DNA of 64,000 bases from Platanthera guangdongensis (GCA_039583875.1 CM077157.1:79794346-79858345), one strand, 5' to 3'; numbered from the stretch's first letter, positions 20,825 through 32,693 are shown. Notes: a model not told the origin generated them from the sequence alone. Made by a program: numbers and translations.

Positions 20825-21958
20825 TCACGCTGACTGAGAAGGAATGACCACACAGTCCTGAAAGTACAACCGGTCATTCCGAAGATGATAACCCGGAACC
20901 GTCTCTAGTGCCCGTCGGAGAGCGTCCACAATAGGTCGGAGCTCTGAGTCGCGCTCCACCTCTTCCTGTATCTCATCAATGGAATCCAGCAGGGGTGTAG
21001 AAATCTGAGCGAGCGCGCCCTCTGGTAAGCGGGATAAGGCATCAGCAACTCGATTGTCCCGGCCCTGGCGGCAGACAATCTCATAGTCGTACCCCAGAAG
21101 TTTGGTGACCCACTTCTGTTGGAGAGGAGAGGAGATATGTTGTTCCAAGAAGTGCTTCAAACTCTGATGGTTCGTCCGAATCTTGAAGTGTCGTCCCAGC
21201 AGATAAGGTCGCCATAAAACCACAGCGTGAATGACCGCCAACATCTCCTTCTCATAAGCTGACAACCCCAATGTCTGAGGGGCCAACGCCTTGCTGTAGA
21301 AGGCTATCGGTCGCCCTTCCTGCATCAACACAATACCCAAACCCACTCCCGACGCGTCCGTCTCCACGACGAACTCCTTGGTGAAATCCAGAAGTGCCAA
21401 GACTAGCGTAGTCGTCACAGGCCATTTGAGTGCCTGAAAAGCCGCCTCAACCTCATCTTTCCACGAAAAAGCGTCCTTCTGCAGCAACTGGGTCAGCAGC
21501 CTGGCAATCTTGTCATAGTCCCGCACAAAATGCCGGTAGTAGCCAGTGAGATCCAAGAAGTCCCGCAAGGCACGTATATTCTGGGGCCGCGGCCAGGAAA
21601 CCATGCTCTCAATCTTCTGAGGGTCGACTTTAACCCCGTCAGCCGAGGTTAAATGCCCCAAATACTCCACCTCCTCCTGACCGAAAGAACACTTCGACCG
21701 CTTGGCATAGAGCTGATGTTTGCGCAGCAAGGAGAAGACATGTGCAACATGGCTCAAGTGTTCTTCCCAACTAGCACTGTATATGAGGATGTCATCGAAA
21801 AAAAACAGCACAAAGTGGCGAAGGAGCGGACGAAAGATCTCGTTCATATTATCCTGGAAGGTGGACGGCCCGCCAGTCAACCAGCTGGCCATCACTAGAA
21901 ACTCATAGTGACCATCGAGAGTCCTGAAGGTCGTCTTGTGGATGTCTTCTTCCCGCAT
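20825..21958 (-). pseudogene. RT palm, thumb and RNase H of chromovirus
   Basis: 377 open residues. The RT catalytic box appears as FFFDDILIYS, with both Asp kept. It is followed by VEYLGHLTSADGVKVDP, the LDLTGYYRHFVRDY connection, and RNase H with ETDASGVGLG, YEKEMLAVIHAV, RTNHQSLKHF and DNRVADALSR. It is open to the start of the integrase zinc region. The N-terminal part of RT upstream is interrupted (21959-22440). Confidence 0.85.
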
Positions 21959-22440
21959 GAGGATCTAGTAGTAGCCCGACCGTAGATCAAGCTTGGTGAA
22001 CCGCGTCGCTCCGTGTAGCTGGTCCAACAGTTCTTCAATCAATGGAATCGGGAACTAACCCTTCAGGGTGGCGTTGTTCAGTGCACGGTAGTCCACACAA
22101 AACCGCCACGACTCATCCTTCTTCTTGACCAGAATGATCGGGGCCGAGAATGAGCTCATGCTGGACCGAATGATTCCCGCATCGAGCATCTCCTGAACGT
22201 TGCGCTCTATCTCAGCCTTCTGCATGTGCGGGTATCGGTATGGCCGGATATTGGTAGGCTTCGCCCCTACCTTGAGTACAATCTGATGATCTCGAAACCG
22301 TGATGGCGGAAGTCTGCGTGGCTCTTAAAAAATGTCGGCATACAGCTCCACAAGAGACTGCATAAGTATGGGCACCTCATATGGCCCGGCCTCATCCGAC
22401 CTCACCCCCAAAAGTACCGCCATCAAGCTCCCTACCTTCC
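21959..22440 (-). pseudogene. RT N-terminal part of chromovirus, with stops
   Basis: Translates as RT fingers (PYRYPHMQKAEIERNVQEML, then SSMSSFSAPIILVKKKDESW and RFCVDYRALN), but with in-frame stops near 22326, 22059 and 21967. Just upstream is a short acidic segment, and then the truncated gag. The protease is missing. Confidence 0.75.
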
Positions 22441-22444
22441 CGAG

Positions 22445-23128
22445 TTATTGCAGGCTTCGAAGAGATGCTTCCATGCCCCCAGCATATGCGCCCGGGTAGC
22501 ATTGATGTTGCTGTCCCGGAAAGCCCTGATAGGGCTGACCCCCAAACCGAGCGCCTGCTCCCCCTCTGGACAAGCCACCAGCCCGCGGCTGGGGAAGGAT
22601 TCCTGTCATTCCGCCGCCGGGAGCAGCCGCCTCGCCTCCGCCGTTCTGATCAACGTCGACCCGTGCCCAGGGCGGACGACCCGCGCCCCGGTCCTTTGGC
22701 CCTCCGTACGAAGCCGAGCTGGCCCCAGATGGAGGTTCGCGACCTCCCCAACCCAACGCCGCGCCTCTACCGTCGAATCCCGTCGACCCGCCTCCCACGC
22801 GAATCGGGTCGGACGATCCCGCAGACTCGCCGACGTGCAGAGCGGAGTATTGCGCTCCGGGACCTTCCGCGGCCGATCCTTGTCCTCCGCCATTCTCGTC
22901 GTGCAGCGGTGATTTTCCTTTGAGATTTTGTGCGATCAAAGCCTTGAGTTCTTCCATCCTTAGATCGATCCGTTCTTCCAACTGTTGGGTGGACGCCTTC
23001 ATCTCTTCTTCGATGGCGGCCACCGAATCGGTCAATCCGGCGTAGTTTACCTCTAGTATTTCCAAACGATTAGCCTCTTCTTGTTCGCGAGTAGCAACCA
23101 TGGTGGAGGAAGGAATCCTCTGATACAA
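22445..23128 (-). pseudogene. gag N-terminal part of chromovirus (truncated)
   Basis: 228 residues from the second Met at 23102 (MVATREQEEANRLEILEV), or 23128 counting an extension overlapping the PBS. The N-terminus is a predicted coiled coil (to about residue 75), typical of chromovirus gag. A Gly/Ala/Gln-rich, disordered stretch follows. The frame stops where capsid and zinc knuckle should start, so a deletion fused this part to the RT region. Confidence 0.7.
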
Positions 23129-23129
23129 G
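23117..23129 (-). other. primer-binding site, Met-tRNA type
   Basis: Minus strand CTTGTATCAGAGG, one or two changes from the common plant TGGTATCAGAGC site. It lies just before the gag ATG at 23102. The LTR that should precede it is absent. Confidence 0.6.
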
Positions 23130-23138
23130 AATTACAAG

Positions 23139-23588
23139 ATGATTGGCAAGCACTTTAGCCAAGAGTTAGTTAGGAATGGTCCAAATGTGAAATGCACCAA
23201 GTATAGCATTTGCTCAGCTTGTCAAAAGGGTAAGCAGACCAAAGGTTCCTTCAAGGGCACTAGTTTCAAATACTCTGTGAGGTGCTTATACCTCTTGCAT
23301 ATGGACCTATTTGATCCTATGTCTGTTCATAGTCTTGGCAGAAAAGTCTACACCCTTGTGGTGCTTGATGACTATTCCAAGTTTACTTGGATGTTCGTTC
23401 TCAAGAAAAAAAATGAGACCTTTGATATCTTCATCAAGTTTGTCAAGCACGTTCAGAATGAGTTTAACAGTTCTGTGGTCAAAATCAGGAGTGACCATGG
23501 AACTGAATTCCAGTCTGAAGGCAAGATAGAGTTCTGTGAAGAGCAAGAGATTCATCAAGAATTTTTTTCTCCTAGAACTCCCCAGTAA
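23139..23588 (+). pseudogene. Copia A integrase
   Basis: 149 open residues, with zinc-domain end CSACQKGKQTKGSF and core D in LLHMDLFDP and in KIRSDHGTEF. It ends at a TAA where PQ-x-NG-x-VER relatives have Gln. The continuation with VERKNRTLIEARRTLL is visible at 23589-23760. The catalytic Glu region therefore lies behind a stop. Confidence 0.8.
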
Positions 23589-24289
23589 AATGGAATTGTT
23601 GAGAGAAAAAATAGAACTCTCATAGAGGCTAGAAGAACCTTATTGTGTGACACATCTCTCCCAAAATATTTCTGTGCTGAGGCAGTAAATATTGCATGTC
23701 ATGTTCTCAATAAGGCCTCTATCATCAAAAGTCACAAGATGACTCCGTATGAGATTTGAAAGGCAGAAAACCAAATTTGGGCTATCTCAGAATCTTTGGT
23801 AGTAAGTGTTATGTGCTCCATAATGGAAAGTCCTATGTGACTAAGTTTGCTTCCAAATCGTTTGATGGAACTTTTTTGGGTACAACAATCATAGTAAAGC
23901 CTAAAGGGTATACAACTTGAAAATCCAAGTTGAAGAACAGTCTGTGCATATAGTCTTTGATGAATCTAGCATGATTAACAGGGAGCTGTTAAGCTCCTCT
24001 TCTAGTACTGCAGGAACAGAACAGATGATGGACAAACTGACCATCAAGGAAGCTGCACCAGTTATCCAAGATGAAGTGGATATTCCATAAGGTCTACCAG
24101 ACACACTTGGAGCATAGAATGATCAGCAAGAGGCTGTTCCAGAAGCTGTTGTTGAAAGAAGATTACCTCCAACAATTAGGCATTTAAGAGACCACTTTCA
24201 CACTAAATCATTGGTGAACCAAGCGATGGAGTAGTGACAAGCAGCAGCTATCTGAACACTGTTATGTATGCAAGCTTCCTGTCACAAGT

Positions 24290-24956
24290 GGAGCCAAAAA
24301 AGTTTGAAGAGACCAACATAGATCAATTCTGGATAATGGCTATGCAAGAGGAGCTAAATCAGTTCAGAAGATGCAATGTCTGAAAGCTGGTTTCCAGACC
24401 ACATGAACATAATATTATTGGAGTCAAGTGGATTTACAGAAACAAACTTGATGAAAATGAGATTATAATCAAGAACAAAGAAAGAATAGTAGCTAAGTGG
24501 TATAGGCAGGAAAAAGGCATTGATTTTAATCAAACTTTTGTCCTTATAGCAAGGTTGGAGGCCATAAGATTGTTCTTTGCATATGTTGCACACAAGGGAT
24601 TCAAGGTCTACCAGATGGATGTGAAGTCAGCCTTCCTGAATTGTGACTTGAAAGAAGAAGTCTATGTTGAGCAGCCTCTAGGTTTTGTAGTTCCAAACTC
24701 ACCTGATACTATTTATAGACTTAGGAAAGCTCTATATGGGTTAAAGAAAGCTCCTAGAGTATGGTATGAGGCTTTGTCTAGCTTTCTCATTGAGAACAAA
24801 TTCTCAAGTGGGAAGATAGACAAGACCTTATTCTTAAGAGAATCTAAGGGTAAGATCATCCTAGTTCAGATCTATGTAAATGACATCATCTCTGGATCTA
24901 CTGATGACAACCTCTGTAGGAATTTTGTCAAACTTATGCAGGGGAGTTTGAGATAA
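24290..24956 (+). pseudogene. Copia A reverse transcriptase with changed active site
   Basis: Starts around WIMAMQEELNQF with early stops, and is open from 24555. Motifs are [22 protein letters not shown] and [18 protein letters not shown]. The active-site box reads [10 protein letters not shown], where Copia enzymes have YVDD, so one metal-binding Asp is Asn. The reading frame then shifts after about residue 133. Confidence 0.85.
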
Positions 24957-25815
24957 GTAGTATGAGTGAACTTAAATTTTTCTTGGGTCCCCAAGTAAAA
25001 CAGAATGATAATGTCTTATCCATATCTCAGTCTAAGTTCACAAGAGAATTAATAAAGAAATTTGGTATGGAAAATTCCTCCACCATGAGAACTCTTATGG
25101 GTTCAGTATGCTCATATGCAAAGATGAGGCAGGGAAACTTGTTGATGAAACTTTGTATAGGGGGATTATTGGTTCCCTTCTCTATCTAACTGCAAGTAGG
25201 TCAGACATCATGTATGATACATGTGTTTGTGCTAGGTATCAGGCTTGCCCCAAAAAATCTCATTACTCTGCTGCAAATATAATTCTAAGCTATCTTAAGG
25301 GCACACCAGATCTTGGCTTATGGTACCCTAGGAATTGGGAGTTTGAACTAACTGGCTATTCAGATGCAGACTTAGCAGGCTGCAAATAGGACAGGAAGAG
25401 CACTTCTGGCACATGTCAATTCCTAGGTGGAAGACTAGTCTCATGGAGCTGCAAGAAGCAAACTAGTTTTGCAATTTCAACTGCAGAATCAGAGTACATC
25501 TCAATAGGTAGTTGTTGTGCTCAGTTGTTGTGGATCCAGCATCAGCTCCAGGACTACAACCTTCAGATAAGTAGAAGTCTTTTATTTTGTGATTCTACTA
25601 GTGTTATTTCAATTGCTAGAAATCCTAACTCTCATTGTAGTACTAAGCATATTGAAATTAGATATCATTTCATTAGGTAGCTTGTGGAATGAGAAGATAT
25701 CAACCATGAGTTTGTCCCAACCGACAAACAAGTGACTGACATCTTCGCTAAGCCACTAGATGAAGCAAAGTTTAACACCCTCCAATTTGAGTTGGGTATG
25801 TTAAACCTGCTATAG
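24957..25815 (+). pseudogene. Copia A RT thumb and RNase H
   Basis: Translates in pieces: MSELKFFLGPQVKQ, then the block SRSDIMYDTCVCARYQACPK, and RNase H with GYSDADLAGC, STAESEYISIG and LFCDSTSVISIARNP, ending in FAKPLDEAKFNTLQFELGML. There are in-frame stops at about 25387, 25678 and 25690. Confidence 0.8.
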
Positions 25816-26311
25816 CTTCAGTTGCTCCTCATTTAATTGCAGGTTATTTTGTATCTTGCAGATGGAATCGTTCTTCAGAAAAATGAAGACTCTTCAAGTT
25901 ATATACCTTCAGTGGCATCAAGGTCAATTGCTGTCCAGACTGGTATAGACTAGTCTGTCTACCAATAAATATGACAGATGATGCATCAGTTGAGGGGGAG
26001 CATGTCCATCACTATTCCAGCAATTCACTGCTGCCTATTTGAGAGGGAGCAGATGATAATATCCTTACTGGCTATTTGCTGAAGTCAAAAAGGGGAGGAA
26101 CAGATGATCTCAAGTATGATCAAGAATGGTAGCAGCAATTCAGGGGGAGCAGGTATGGTAATGTTCACACTGTAGGCAAGGAGTAGTGGTAACTATAGAT
26201 CATTCTCTAGTTATATTTTGTTTTTTACTTCTTATATTCTTATTGTTGTATATTATTATGTATGTCATTGACTCATTATTGACTCATTTACTTGAGGGTT
26301 TTGACTTCCTC
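25816..26311 (+). other. 3' untranslated part of Copia A
   Basis: Non-coding, with several GGGGGAGCA-type runs upstream of the PPT. No envelope-like ORF is present, although related Copia branches sometimes carry one here. Confidence 0.5.
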
Positions 26312-26325
26312 AAAAAGGGGGAGAT
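26312..26325 (+). other. polypurine tract of Copia A
   Basis: AAAAAGGGGGAGAT directly before the LTR start TGTTGGATTC. Confidence 0.85.
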
Positions 26326-26885
26326 TGTTGGATTCATTGCCCACAATGTCTTAGATTTGAGAAAGTCAATCTTGTCAATGATATACATAAAGTTCTATTT
26401 GACGTATGCATAAGTTCATGCATATAGGGATGTCCTAACAACAATGATGGGACAGGTAGCCTAAGTGGCTAGGTCAGGTAAACACTTACCTAAGGTGTGT
26501 AAAGATAGAAAACTGTCTATGTCCACAGGCGTTGAGTGAAGGTCATTCACTCAACGCCAGATGACTTATAGGACTGAGTGAAGCCTATAAAGTCAAAGCC
26601 AAAGTATTGGCAAGCTAAGAAAGTGGCTTATTGGCAAGCTGAGAAAGTGGCTAAGTCCACAGACGTTGAGTAAAGTCAACTCACTCAACCCCATATAGCA
26701 AAAAGCTGTGAGTCAGGCTAATGCAGTATAAGCCTAAGAAGAAATTGGCAGAAAAGTGGCTAAGTGCACAGGCATTGAGTGAGTATCACTAACTCAACGT
26801 CATACTCTATATTTGTTGAGTATTGTCTTATAAGTCAAAGCAACAGAAAATCTATACTGATATTTGGCTAAGACCAAATGCGTTG
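26326..26885 (+). repeat. 3' LTR of Copia A, truncated, with hairpins
   Basis: Starts TGTTGGATTC after the PPT and ends abruptly at the next element. It holds three inverted repeats. The best is a perfect 13-bp stem (26528-26540 with 26546-26558, five-base loop). The others are degenerate copies near 26660-26695 and 26768-26802. Confidence 0.75.
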
Positions 26886-28155
26886 TGCAACACCACTATC
26901 CGTCACATAGTATATAGCAGTAGATCCGGCCGGGGCCCGACGTCATATACTACAAACAGACCGAAGAGTTACTAAATGAAAGTGTCCATCCAATATAATG
27001 TGTCCTACACAGAGTACATTCTAGCGGGAGTATGTTAAAGGTTGAAAAGTAAAGAACTCAAACCAAAGCATGAATGTCCACTAAAACTCAAAGTAAGAAT
27101 GACAGTACAAATACACCAAATAGTTGGTCTTATGGTCTTACAAGAGTTTACTTAAACAATAAATGTCTTCCATACAACGGCACGCAGGCTGGTCACACAT
27201 GAGCATAAAGAGTAAACATTCGATTTGGCCATCAAGGGCCGGCTCAGCAACAAGGGTTTATCCCTCTACTTGTCACTAGGCTCCGCAGCACCTGCAATCA
27301 ACATTCCACTGCAACAGTGGCAAACAAAAGCAACGGTCAGCTAAAGCTGAACAAATTATAACGATCTCACCCCATACTTGGGGTGACGGTGCTCCTTCCC
27401 TGCATTTTAATAGCATAGCCAAACATGGTATTGAAAGTACATTCTAAGCACACTTCACCACTGGTGTAGGCACACACGGCCACACACCCCGTGCTCTCAG
27501 GGAACCTAATAGGTGAACCCGGTCCGAACCCAGCTCGTTTCGCAGTCCACCACCGCCCCCAGGACGGCAAACAACGTGAGCATTAAAGTCCTTTCAGCCG
27601 AAGCCTAGACTCGCTCTCCAAGCCATCGGTAAGTCTCATGTACCTTAGGTCGCTTTAACCGAACCACTCGGAGTGGGTAAGGTTCCACCAGCCGGTTGCT
27701 CACCTCGCCACGGCAATATAGCCATCGGCGCGGGTCAAGCTTCACCGAATTCCAATGTATCGTTCATACAACAGTACATAGCCCGGTTATGTACAAGGCT
27801 GGCTCCCAGACCACCAAAACGGCAGAACTTCGCTTCTGCTCAGATTTCTGGGTGCACCTTGGAGTTAATCCCCAAGACTCCCTGCTGCAATCTACCACGT
27901 AGAAATCCGAAAACATACGGCACGGAGTCTTCTCCGGCAACCCATGCATAATGAAAACATCACCAATCCAGACCAACTTGTCCAGGTAGGCTTCACACAA
28001 CATACCTTACTTCGATTCCGGACTCTATATGCAAAACTACGGGGACTATTCATGTCCACCCAAAGGAATACCTCACACTCACCGCACGCTCGCGAGAGCG
28101 GGTTTCCTATGCAAAAAGGAAGAGGACTTCACATGTCCAAGAAGAGAATCGTTAC

Positions 28156-28179
28156 CCTAGAGGTTCGCTTCGGCGCCAT
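28156..28179 (-). CDS. short basic exon in the LTR (putative gag exon 1)
   Basis: The minus strand reads ATG and seven further codons (peptide MAPKRTSR), followed at once by GTAACG, a good splice donor. The related LTR at 61722-61745 has the same 24-base length, phase and donor, with peptide MARKRGHK. In this copy the downstream gag is missing, so the exon is an orphan. The function is inferred from the intact relationship at the right edge of the window. Confidence 0.5.
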
Positions 28180-28463
28180 GGAAAACTAGCCGGAAGAAAA
28201 GCACCGCAACGGACTCGCCTTCGCGGATCTGAACTCGGTTTGCGATTCGGAGCTCCAAAGCTCCACCGGCGTCCGGATCCCTCCTCCTCCTTCTTCCTTA
28301 CTCTCCCCACTCTCTAACTCTTTGGAAAGAGAAAGACCTAAGAGAAATGAGGGTTTAACCCTCAACTCCCGGCCTTATAACAGCAGGGAGATTTCTAGAC
28401 CGTTGGATCCTATTTGAAGGAAATGAACGTCCATGAATCGCCCTGAAAATCACTTTCTTGGGT

Positions 28464-28915
28464 CGAACACGGCTTGTGACACGCCCGTGTCACAAGCCGT
28501 GCCTCACGATCTGAACACGATCGTCGAACACAGAGCAGGACACGGGCCCAGACACGGCTGTGTTACTGCTTGACACGCCCGTGTCAGCTTCTGACACGCC
28601 CGTGTCACCGGGCGTGTTCCTCAAGCGACACAGGAAACTGTCGCGTCCCGACCAGGACACGGCCCTGTGACACGCCCGTGTAACATGTCGTGTGCCAGAC
28701 ACGGCTTAGGACACACCCGTGTCCCAGATCATGTTCATCAGTCGACACAGACCGGTCAAACGCAGAGAAGGACACGACCCTGGACACGCCCGTGTCCCAG
28801 GCCGTGTGCCCGACATGGCTTGCCTCCGAGGATCGTCAAATGCATTTCGTCGACATCACGAAAATTCGTTGAACTCATAGCAGGACACGGCCCTGGAAAC
28901 GCCCGTGTCACAGGC
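28464..28915. repeat. cluster of GACACGCCCGTGTC palindromes
   Basis: About seven copies of the 14-bp palindrome or one-base variants, often followed by a second half-palindrome (GCCGTGT). They lie in the U3 part of the LTR. The same cassette in opposite orientation is at 60899-61424. Confidence 0.9.
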
Positions 28916-29042
28916 CGTGTGAAACTATTCAGGCACCTAAAGCCCTTAAACCACTAACATTTCATAATCGAGTTTTGGGGCGTTACAATCCCCCCCTAAA
29001 CAAATTTTGTCCCGAAATTATAGAATGGAAAGGTACACAAAA

Positions 29043-29582
29043 TTAAATGGTATCTGAGCGGAATAGCTCGGGATACTCCACAAGCATGGTCTGCTCTCGC
29101 TCCCACGAAAGCTCCACCCGAACGCAGTTGTCCCAACGAACTTTGACCATCCTGATGTCTTTGTTACGAAGTCGCTTGACTTTAAAGTCCTCAATGCGAA
29201 CGGGCTTGACCTTCGTCGTCAACCCATTATCAACAGGTACCTGATCGACCGCAATCAATTGCGAAGGCTCTTGCACCACTTTCCGCAATACTGATACATG
29301 GAATACGTCGTGTAAACCACTCAATTCCACTGATAGCTTCAGTCGATAAGCCGCTTCACCAATTCGCTCCAGTATCTCAAACGGTCCAAGGTACCTCGGA
29401 CTCAGCTTCTTCAAACGTCGTACCCGTGAGACACCCTTGAACGGCTTAATTTTCAAATATAACCAGTCGCCAACAGCGAAGTCAACGTTCTTATGCTTGG
29501 CATTATAGTATTTAGTCTGCCTGTCCGGAGCAATCAGCAATCGTTCTCGTATTGTTTGTACCAACGAAGTGGTGTCTTCCAC
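29043..29582 (-). pseudogene. integrase C-terminal domain and chromodomain-like tail
   Basis: 179 open residues. They begin in the integrase C-terminal region (QTKYYNAKHKNVDFAVGDWL, then LSPRYLGPFEILERIGEAAY), through GLHDVFHVSVLRK, to a CHDCR-type tail (PVRIEDFKVKRLRNKDIRMV, KVRWDNCVRVELSWERE). The last part is what groups it with Tekay-type chromoviruses. It is separated from the core by a frameshift at about 29583-29671. Confidence 0.85.
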
Positions 29583-29671
29583 TTCTTATCGTTTGTACAG
29601 CTTCGACTCACCCGTCTTCAACCATGACAACGGCGTGCGACATTTTCTACCGTATAGGGCCTCGAAGGACG

Positions 29672-30241
29672 TCATTTGAATACTCGCTTGGTAGTGTTGT
29701 TATAAGCAAACTCCAACATGTACGGGTGATCTTCCCACCGCTTTCCGAAATCCAAGACGCACATGCGAATCATGTCCTCCATCGTCCTGTTGACCCTCTC
29801 GGTCTGACCATCCGTCTGCGGATGGAAGGTCGTGCTGAAACACAACTTGGTTACCAACAATTGATGCACTAACCTCCAGTCGTTGGATGTGAAGCGTCCA
29901 TCTCGGTCACTCACGATGTTGCGGGGCACACCATTCAGTCGAACAATGTTATCTACGTAAAGTTTTGCCAGTTTATCCACCGAATCATCCTTCCTATTCG
30001 GAATGAAGTGCGACACTTTCGTCAATCTATCTACGATCACCCAGATGGCGTCGTTTCCCTTCTGCGACCTTGGCAACCAAAGCACGAAATCCATTGAAAT
30101 ATCGTCAAACTTCCACTCCGGGATAGGTAAGGACTTCAAGAAACCTTCAGGCTTCTGGCACTCCGCCTTCACCAAGGCGCACGTTTGACACTTCGTCACA
30201 TAAAGTGTTACGTCCTTTTTAAGTTCTGGCCACCAGAACAA
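29672..30241 (-). pseudogene. integrase core of Tekay-like element 1
   Basis: 189 residues. CQTCALVKAE ends the zinc domain. D in SMDFVLWLPRS, D in VSDRDGRF and E in TDGQTERVNR complete the DDE triad. The frame is lost after EFAYNNTT. Confidence 0.85.
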
Positions 30242-30365
30242 CTTTTTTCATATCTCTAAACATCTTTGTACTCCCCGAGTGAATCGAGTACTTAGTATGA
30301 TGAGCCTCGTACATCAATTCCTCTTGTAGTTTACCCACACTTGGGACGCACAGACGACTGTCCCT

Positions 30366-30758
30366 CTATAACAATTCATCCTTAACAATAAATTGGGAAT
30401 TTGACTCATCCAAATCCTCATCCATGATCCGCTTCATGTTGTTATCCCCATCCAGAGCTTGTCGAATCCTATCAGCAAGGTCATACTGAACCTCTGTCCA
30501 GTTCAATTGCGCTTTGGCACTAGTCTGCTTGTCAACACAAGAGATCTCTAATGCCTCCAAATCACGAACTAAACGATCATCATGTATCGACAACCAGTTG
30601 GCCTGCGCGGGAGCCCTGCGACTCAACGCATCTGCAACCGCGTTGTCTTTCCCAGGCACATAATGTATCTTGAAGGTGTAGTCACCCAGGAACTCCATCC
30701 ACCACCGCTGTCGGATGTTTAGGTCCTTTTGATCCAACAAGTACTTCAGGTTTTCCAC
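30366..30758 (-). pseudogene. RNase H C-terminus and linker of Tekay-like element 1
   Basis: 130 residues starting inside RNase H ([20 protein letters not shown], then [15 protein letters not shown]), followed by the linker to the integrase zinc domain. The upstream RNase H, RT and gag are absent, because Copia B sequence begins at the junction. Confidence 0.85.
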
Positions 30759-30769
30759 TTGCCAAAGAG

Positions 30770-31354
30770 TTGGTTACAGACCTGATCCTGCAATCGTTGT
30801 CGAACAGTTATGAGCAGTTCGTCTTGAACTATAATATGAATGAAATAGACAAGTCACTGCCCGAGCTTCTAGGCATGTTGAAAACTATCGAAATCAATAT
30901 AAAGAAGGTCAAGTCTGCTAGCCCTATATTGATGGTGCATAAAGGCAAGGGCAAGGCCAAGTGCTTCAAGAAGACAAAGATAGGACCTAAGTCATCTCTT
31001 GAGCTCAAGACTTCAACACTGAAAAAGAATGGCATGACGAAAGAAGGGAAATGCCACCACTATGGCAAGACTGGTCATTGGAAGAGGAACTGTCCTTCTT
31101 ACATTGAGGGACTGCAGAAAATGAAGGGAGGTATGACTTCCGCTTCAAATATCTATGTTATAGAGATAAACTTTTTTATTCATTCATCTTGGGTATTAGA
31201 TACCGGATGTGGTTCTCACATTTGTATAAATGCGCAGGAACTGGAAAGAAGAAGAATGATGTGTAAAGGAGAGGTGGACCTGCGTGTTGGCAATGGAGCA
31301 AGAGTTGTTATCGCCGTAGGAGTTTACCGTCTTTTTTGCCCAGTGGGCTTGTAA
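30770..31354 (+). pseudogene. Copia B gag end and protease
   Basis: 194 open residues. Gag ends with a Lys-rich stretch and a zinc-knuckle remnant CHHYGKTGHWKRNC, in which the second Cys of the usual CCHC is replaced by Tyr. The protease core WVLDTGCGSHIC keeps the DTG triad. The frame shifts near 31330. Confidence 0.8.
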
Positions 31355-32525
31355 TAGAATTAGATAATTGTTATTATGTTCCGTCCATAACTAAAAACAT
31401 TATATCTATTTCATGTTTGGACATGATTGAATTTTCTTTTATTATTAAGAACAATTGTTGTTCTATATTTATGAATGATATTTATTATGGTATAGCCCAA
31501 ATGTTTAATGGTTTATATATTTTGAACTTAAACCATCAGATCATAATATAGAAAATACTAAAAGACTAAAAACAAATGACTTGAACCCTACGTACCTTTG
31601 GCATTGTCGTTTGGGTCATATAAATGAGAAACGCATATCCAAGCTCTATAAATATGGAGTACTAGACACATTTGATTATGAATCATTTGAGAGATGCGAA
31701 TCTTATTTATTAGGCAAGATGACTAAAGTACCTTTCACTGGTTTCAATAAGAGAGCTGATGATCTCTTGAGTATAGTATATAGTGATGTATGTAGACCCA
31801 TGAGTTCTATGTCTAGAGGTGGGTACTTCTACTTTGTTATATTTACTGATGATTTCAGTATATACGGATACGTGTATCTTATGAAGTGCAAATCCGAAAT
31901 TTTTGAAAAGTTCAAAGAGTTTAAGAATGAAGTAGAGAACCAGTTGGGTAAGAAGTTTAAAGCACTGTGATCTGATCGAGGTGGCGAATACCTGAGTCAT
32001 GAGTTTCTTGATCATCTGAATGAGTGTAGTTTTGTATCATAGCTCACTCCACCCAGAATGTCACAGCATAATGGTGTGTCTGAGCAGATGAATTGTACTC
32101 TATTATACATGGTATGGTCAATAATGAGTCATGAAGATCTGTCTATTTCCTTTTGGGGTTTTGCTCTAGAAACTGCTACTTTTATACTAAATCGTGCTCC
32201 AACGAAAGCAGTTCTGAAGTCACCATATGAGATATGAACTGGAAAGCGTCCTAGTATGTCTTTCATTAAGATTTGGGATTGTGACGTATACGTGAGACGT
32301 CAAATGCCTGACAAGCTGGAACTCAAGTCAGATAAGTGTTATCTTGTGGAGTATCCTAAGGAAACTAAAGGGTACTATTTCTACATACCGTCCGAGGGCA
32401 AAGTGTTTGTCGCGAGTACTGGTTTTTTTCTTAAGAAGGAGTTCTTAAGTAGAAAGACTACCAGGGTAGAACTTGAAGAAGTTCAAGAACCACAAACTGT
32501 AAATGAACCGGAATTAGAACCTTAG
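31336..32525 (+). pseudogene. Copia B pre-integrase and integrase, in pieces
   Basis: Pre-integrase segment at 31336-31551, then the zinc domain (YLWHCRLGHINEKRISKL) and core with SIVYSDVCRPM and IFTDDFSIYGYVY at 31581-31970. A stop follows, then SDRGGEYLSHEFLDHL and QHNGVSEQMN, then more stops and the C-terminal block SDKCYLVEYPKETKGYYFYI at 32256-32525. The catalytic residues are recognisable, but the ORF is broken at least four times. Confidence 0.8.
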
Positions 32526-32693
32526 CAAGGACTATAAGTTGTTGTAGCTAGAGAGTCTGCTCAAGAAACGCATGTTCCATGTAGATATGGTAGACCAAGG
32601 TTTGAGCCCGAGAGATGTGAATTTCTCGTATCTAAGATAGGTAATGTGTTGTTTGTGGATCATTATGATTAACCTACAACCTACCAAGAGGCT

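Larger units (their letters stand above)
18607..23130 (-). mobile_element. chromovirus-type Ty3/Gypsy element, 5' LTR missing, internally deleted
   Basis: Minus-strand element with 3' LTR (18607-19535), chromodomain-like tail, integrase, RT-RNase H, the first 228 residues of gag, and a PBS resembling the initiator Met-tRNA type at 23117-23129. The capsid, zinc knuckle and protease are absent, because gag passes straight into sequence upstream of RT at about 22440. No LTR follows the PBS. Instead Copia sequence starts at 23131. Several stops interrupt RT. The domain order with a C-terminal chromodomain-like segment is that of plant chromoviruses. The exact clade is not decided. Confidence 0.8.
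23131..26885 (+). mobile_element. Ty1/Copia element A, 5'-truncated
   Basis: Plus-strand Copia starting inside the pre-integrase region and running through integrase, RT, RNase H, 3' UTR, PPT (26312-26325) and the first 560 bp of the 3' LTR. It is then cut by the Tekay-like LTR at 26886. The wording of the integrase (CSACQKGKQTKGSF, LLHMDLFDP) and RNase H (AKPLDEAKFNTL) resembles the Sire/Maximus branch, which is a tentative assignment. Multiple stops make it inactive. Confidence 0.8.
26886..28987 (-). repeat. 3' LTR of Tekay-like element 1
   Basis: 2.1 kb. The minus strand starts TGTAACGCCCCAAAACTCG at 28987. It ends ...GGTGTTGCA at 26886, placed by comparison with the end (...GGTGTTACA) of the related LTR at 63302. 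It contains the palindrome cluster, a TATA-like TTATAAGG near 28373, and the 24-base exon at 28156-28179. Confidence 0.75.
26886..30757 (-). mobile_element. Tekay/Del-like chromovirus 1, 5'-truncated
   Basis: Minus-strand element with 3' LTR 26886-28987, PPT (AGGGGGGAT) and integrase with C-terminal chromodomain-like tail, cut off within RNase H at about 30757, where Copia B begins. The LTR start TGTAACGCCCC, the PPT form and the domain order match plant Tekay/Del chromoviruses. It shares LTR motifs and a short LTR ORF with the element at 60819, so the two belong to one family. Confidence 0.8.
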
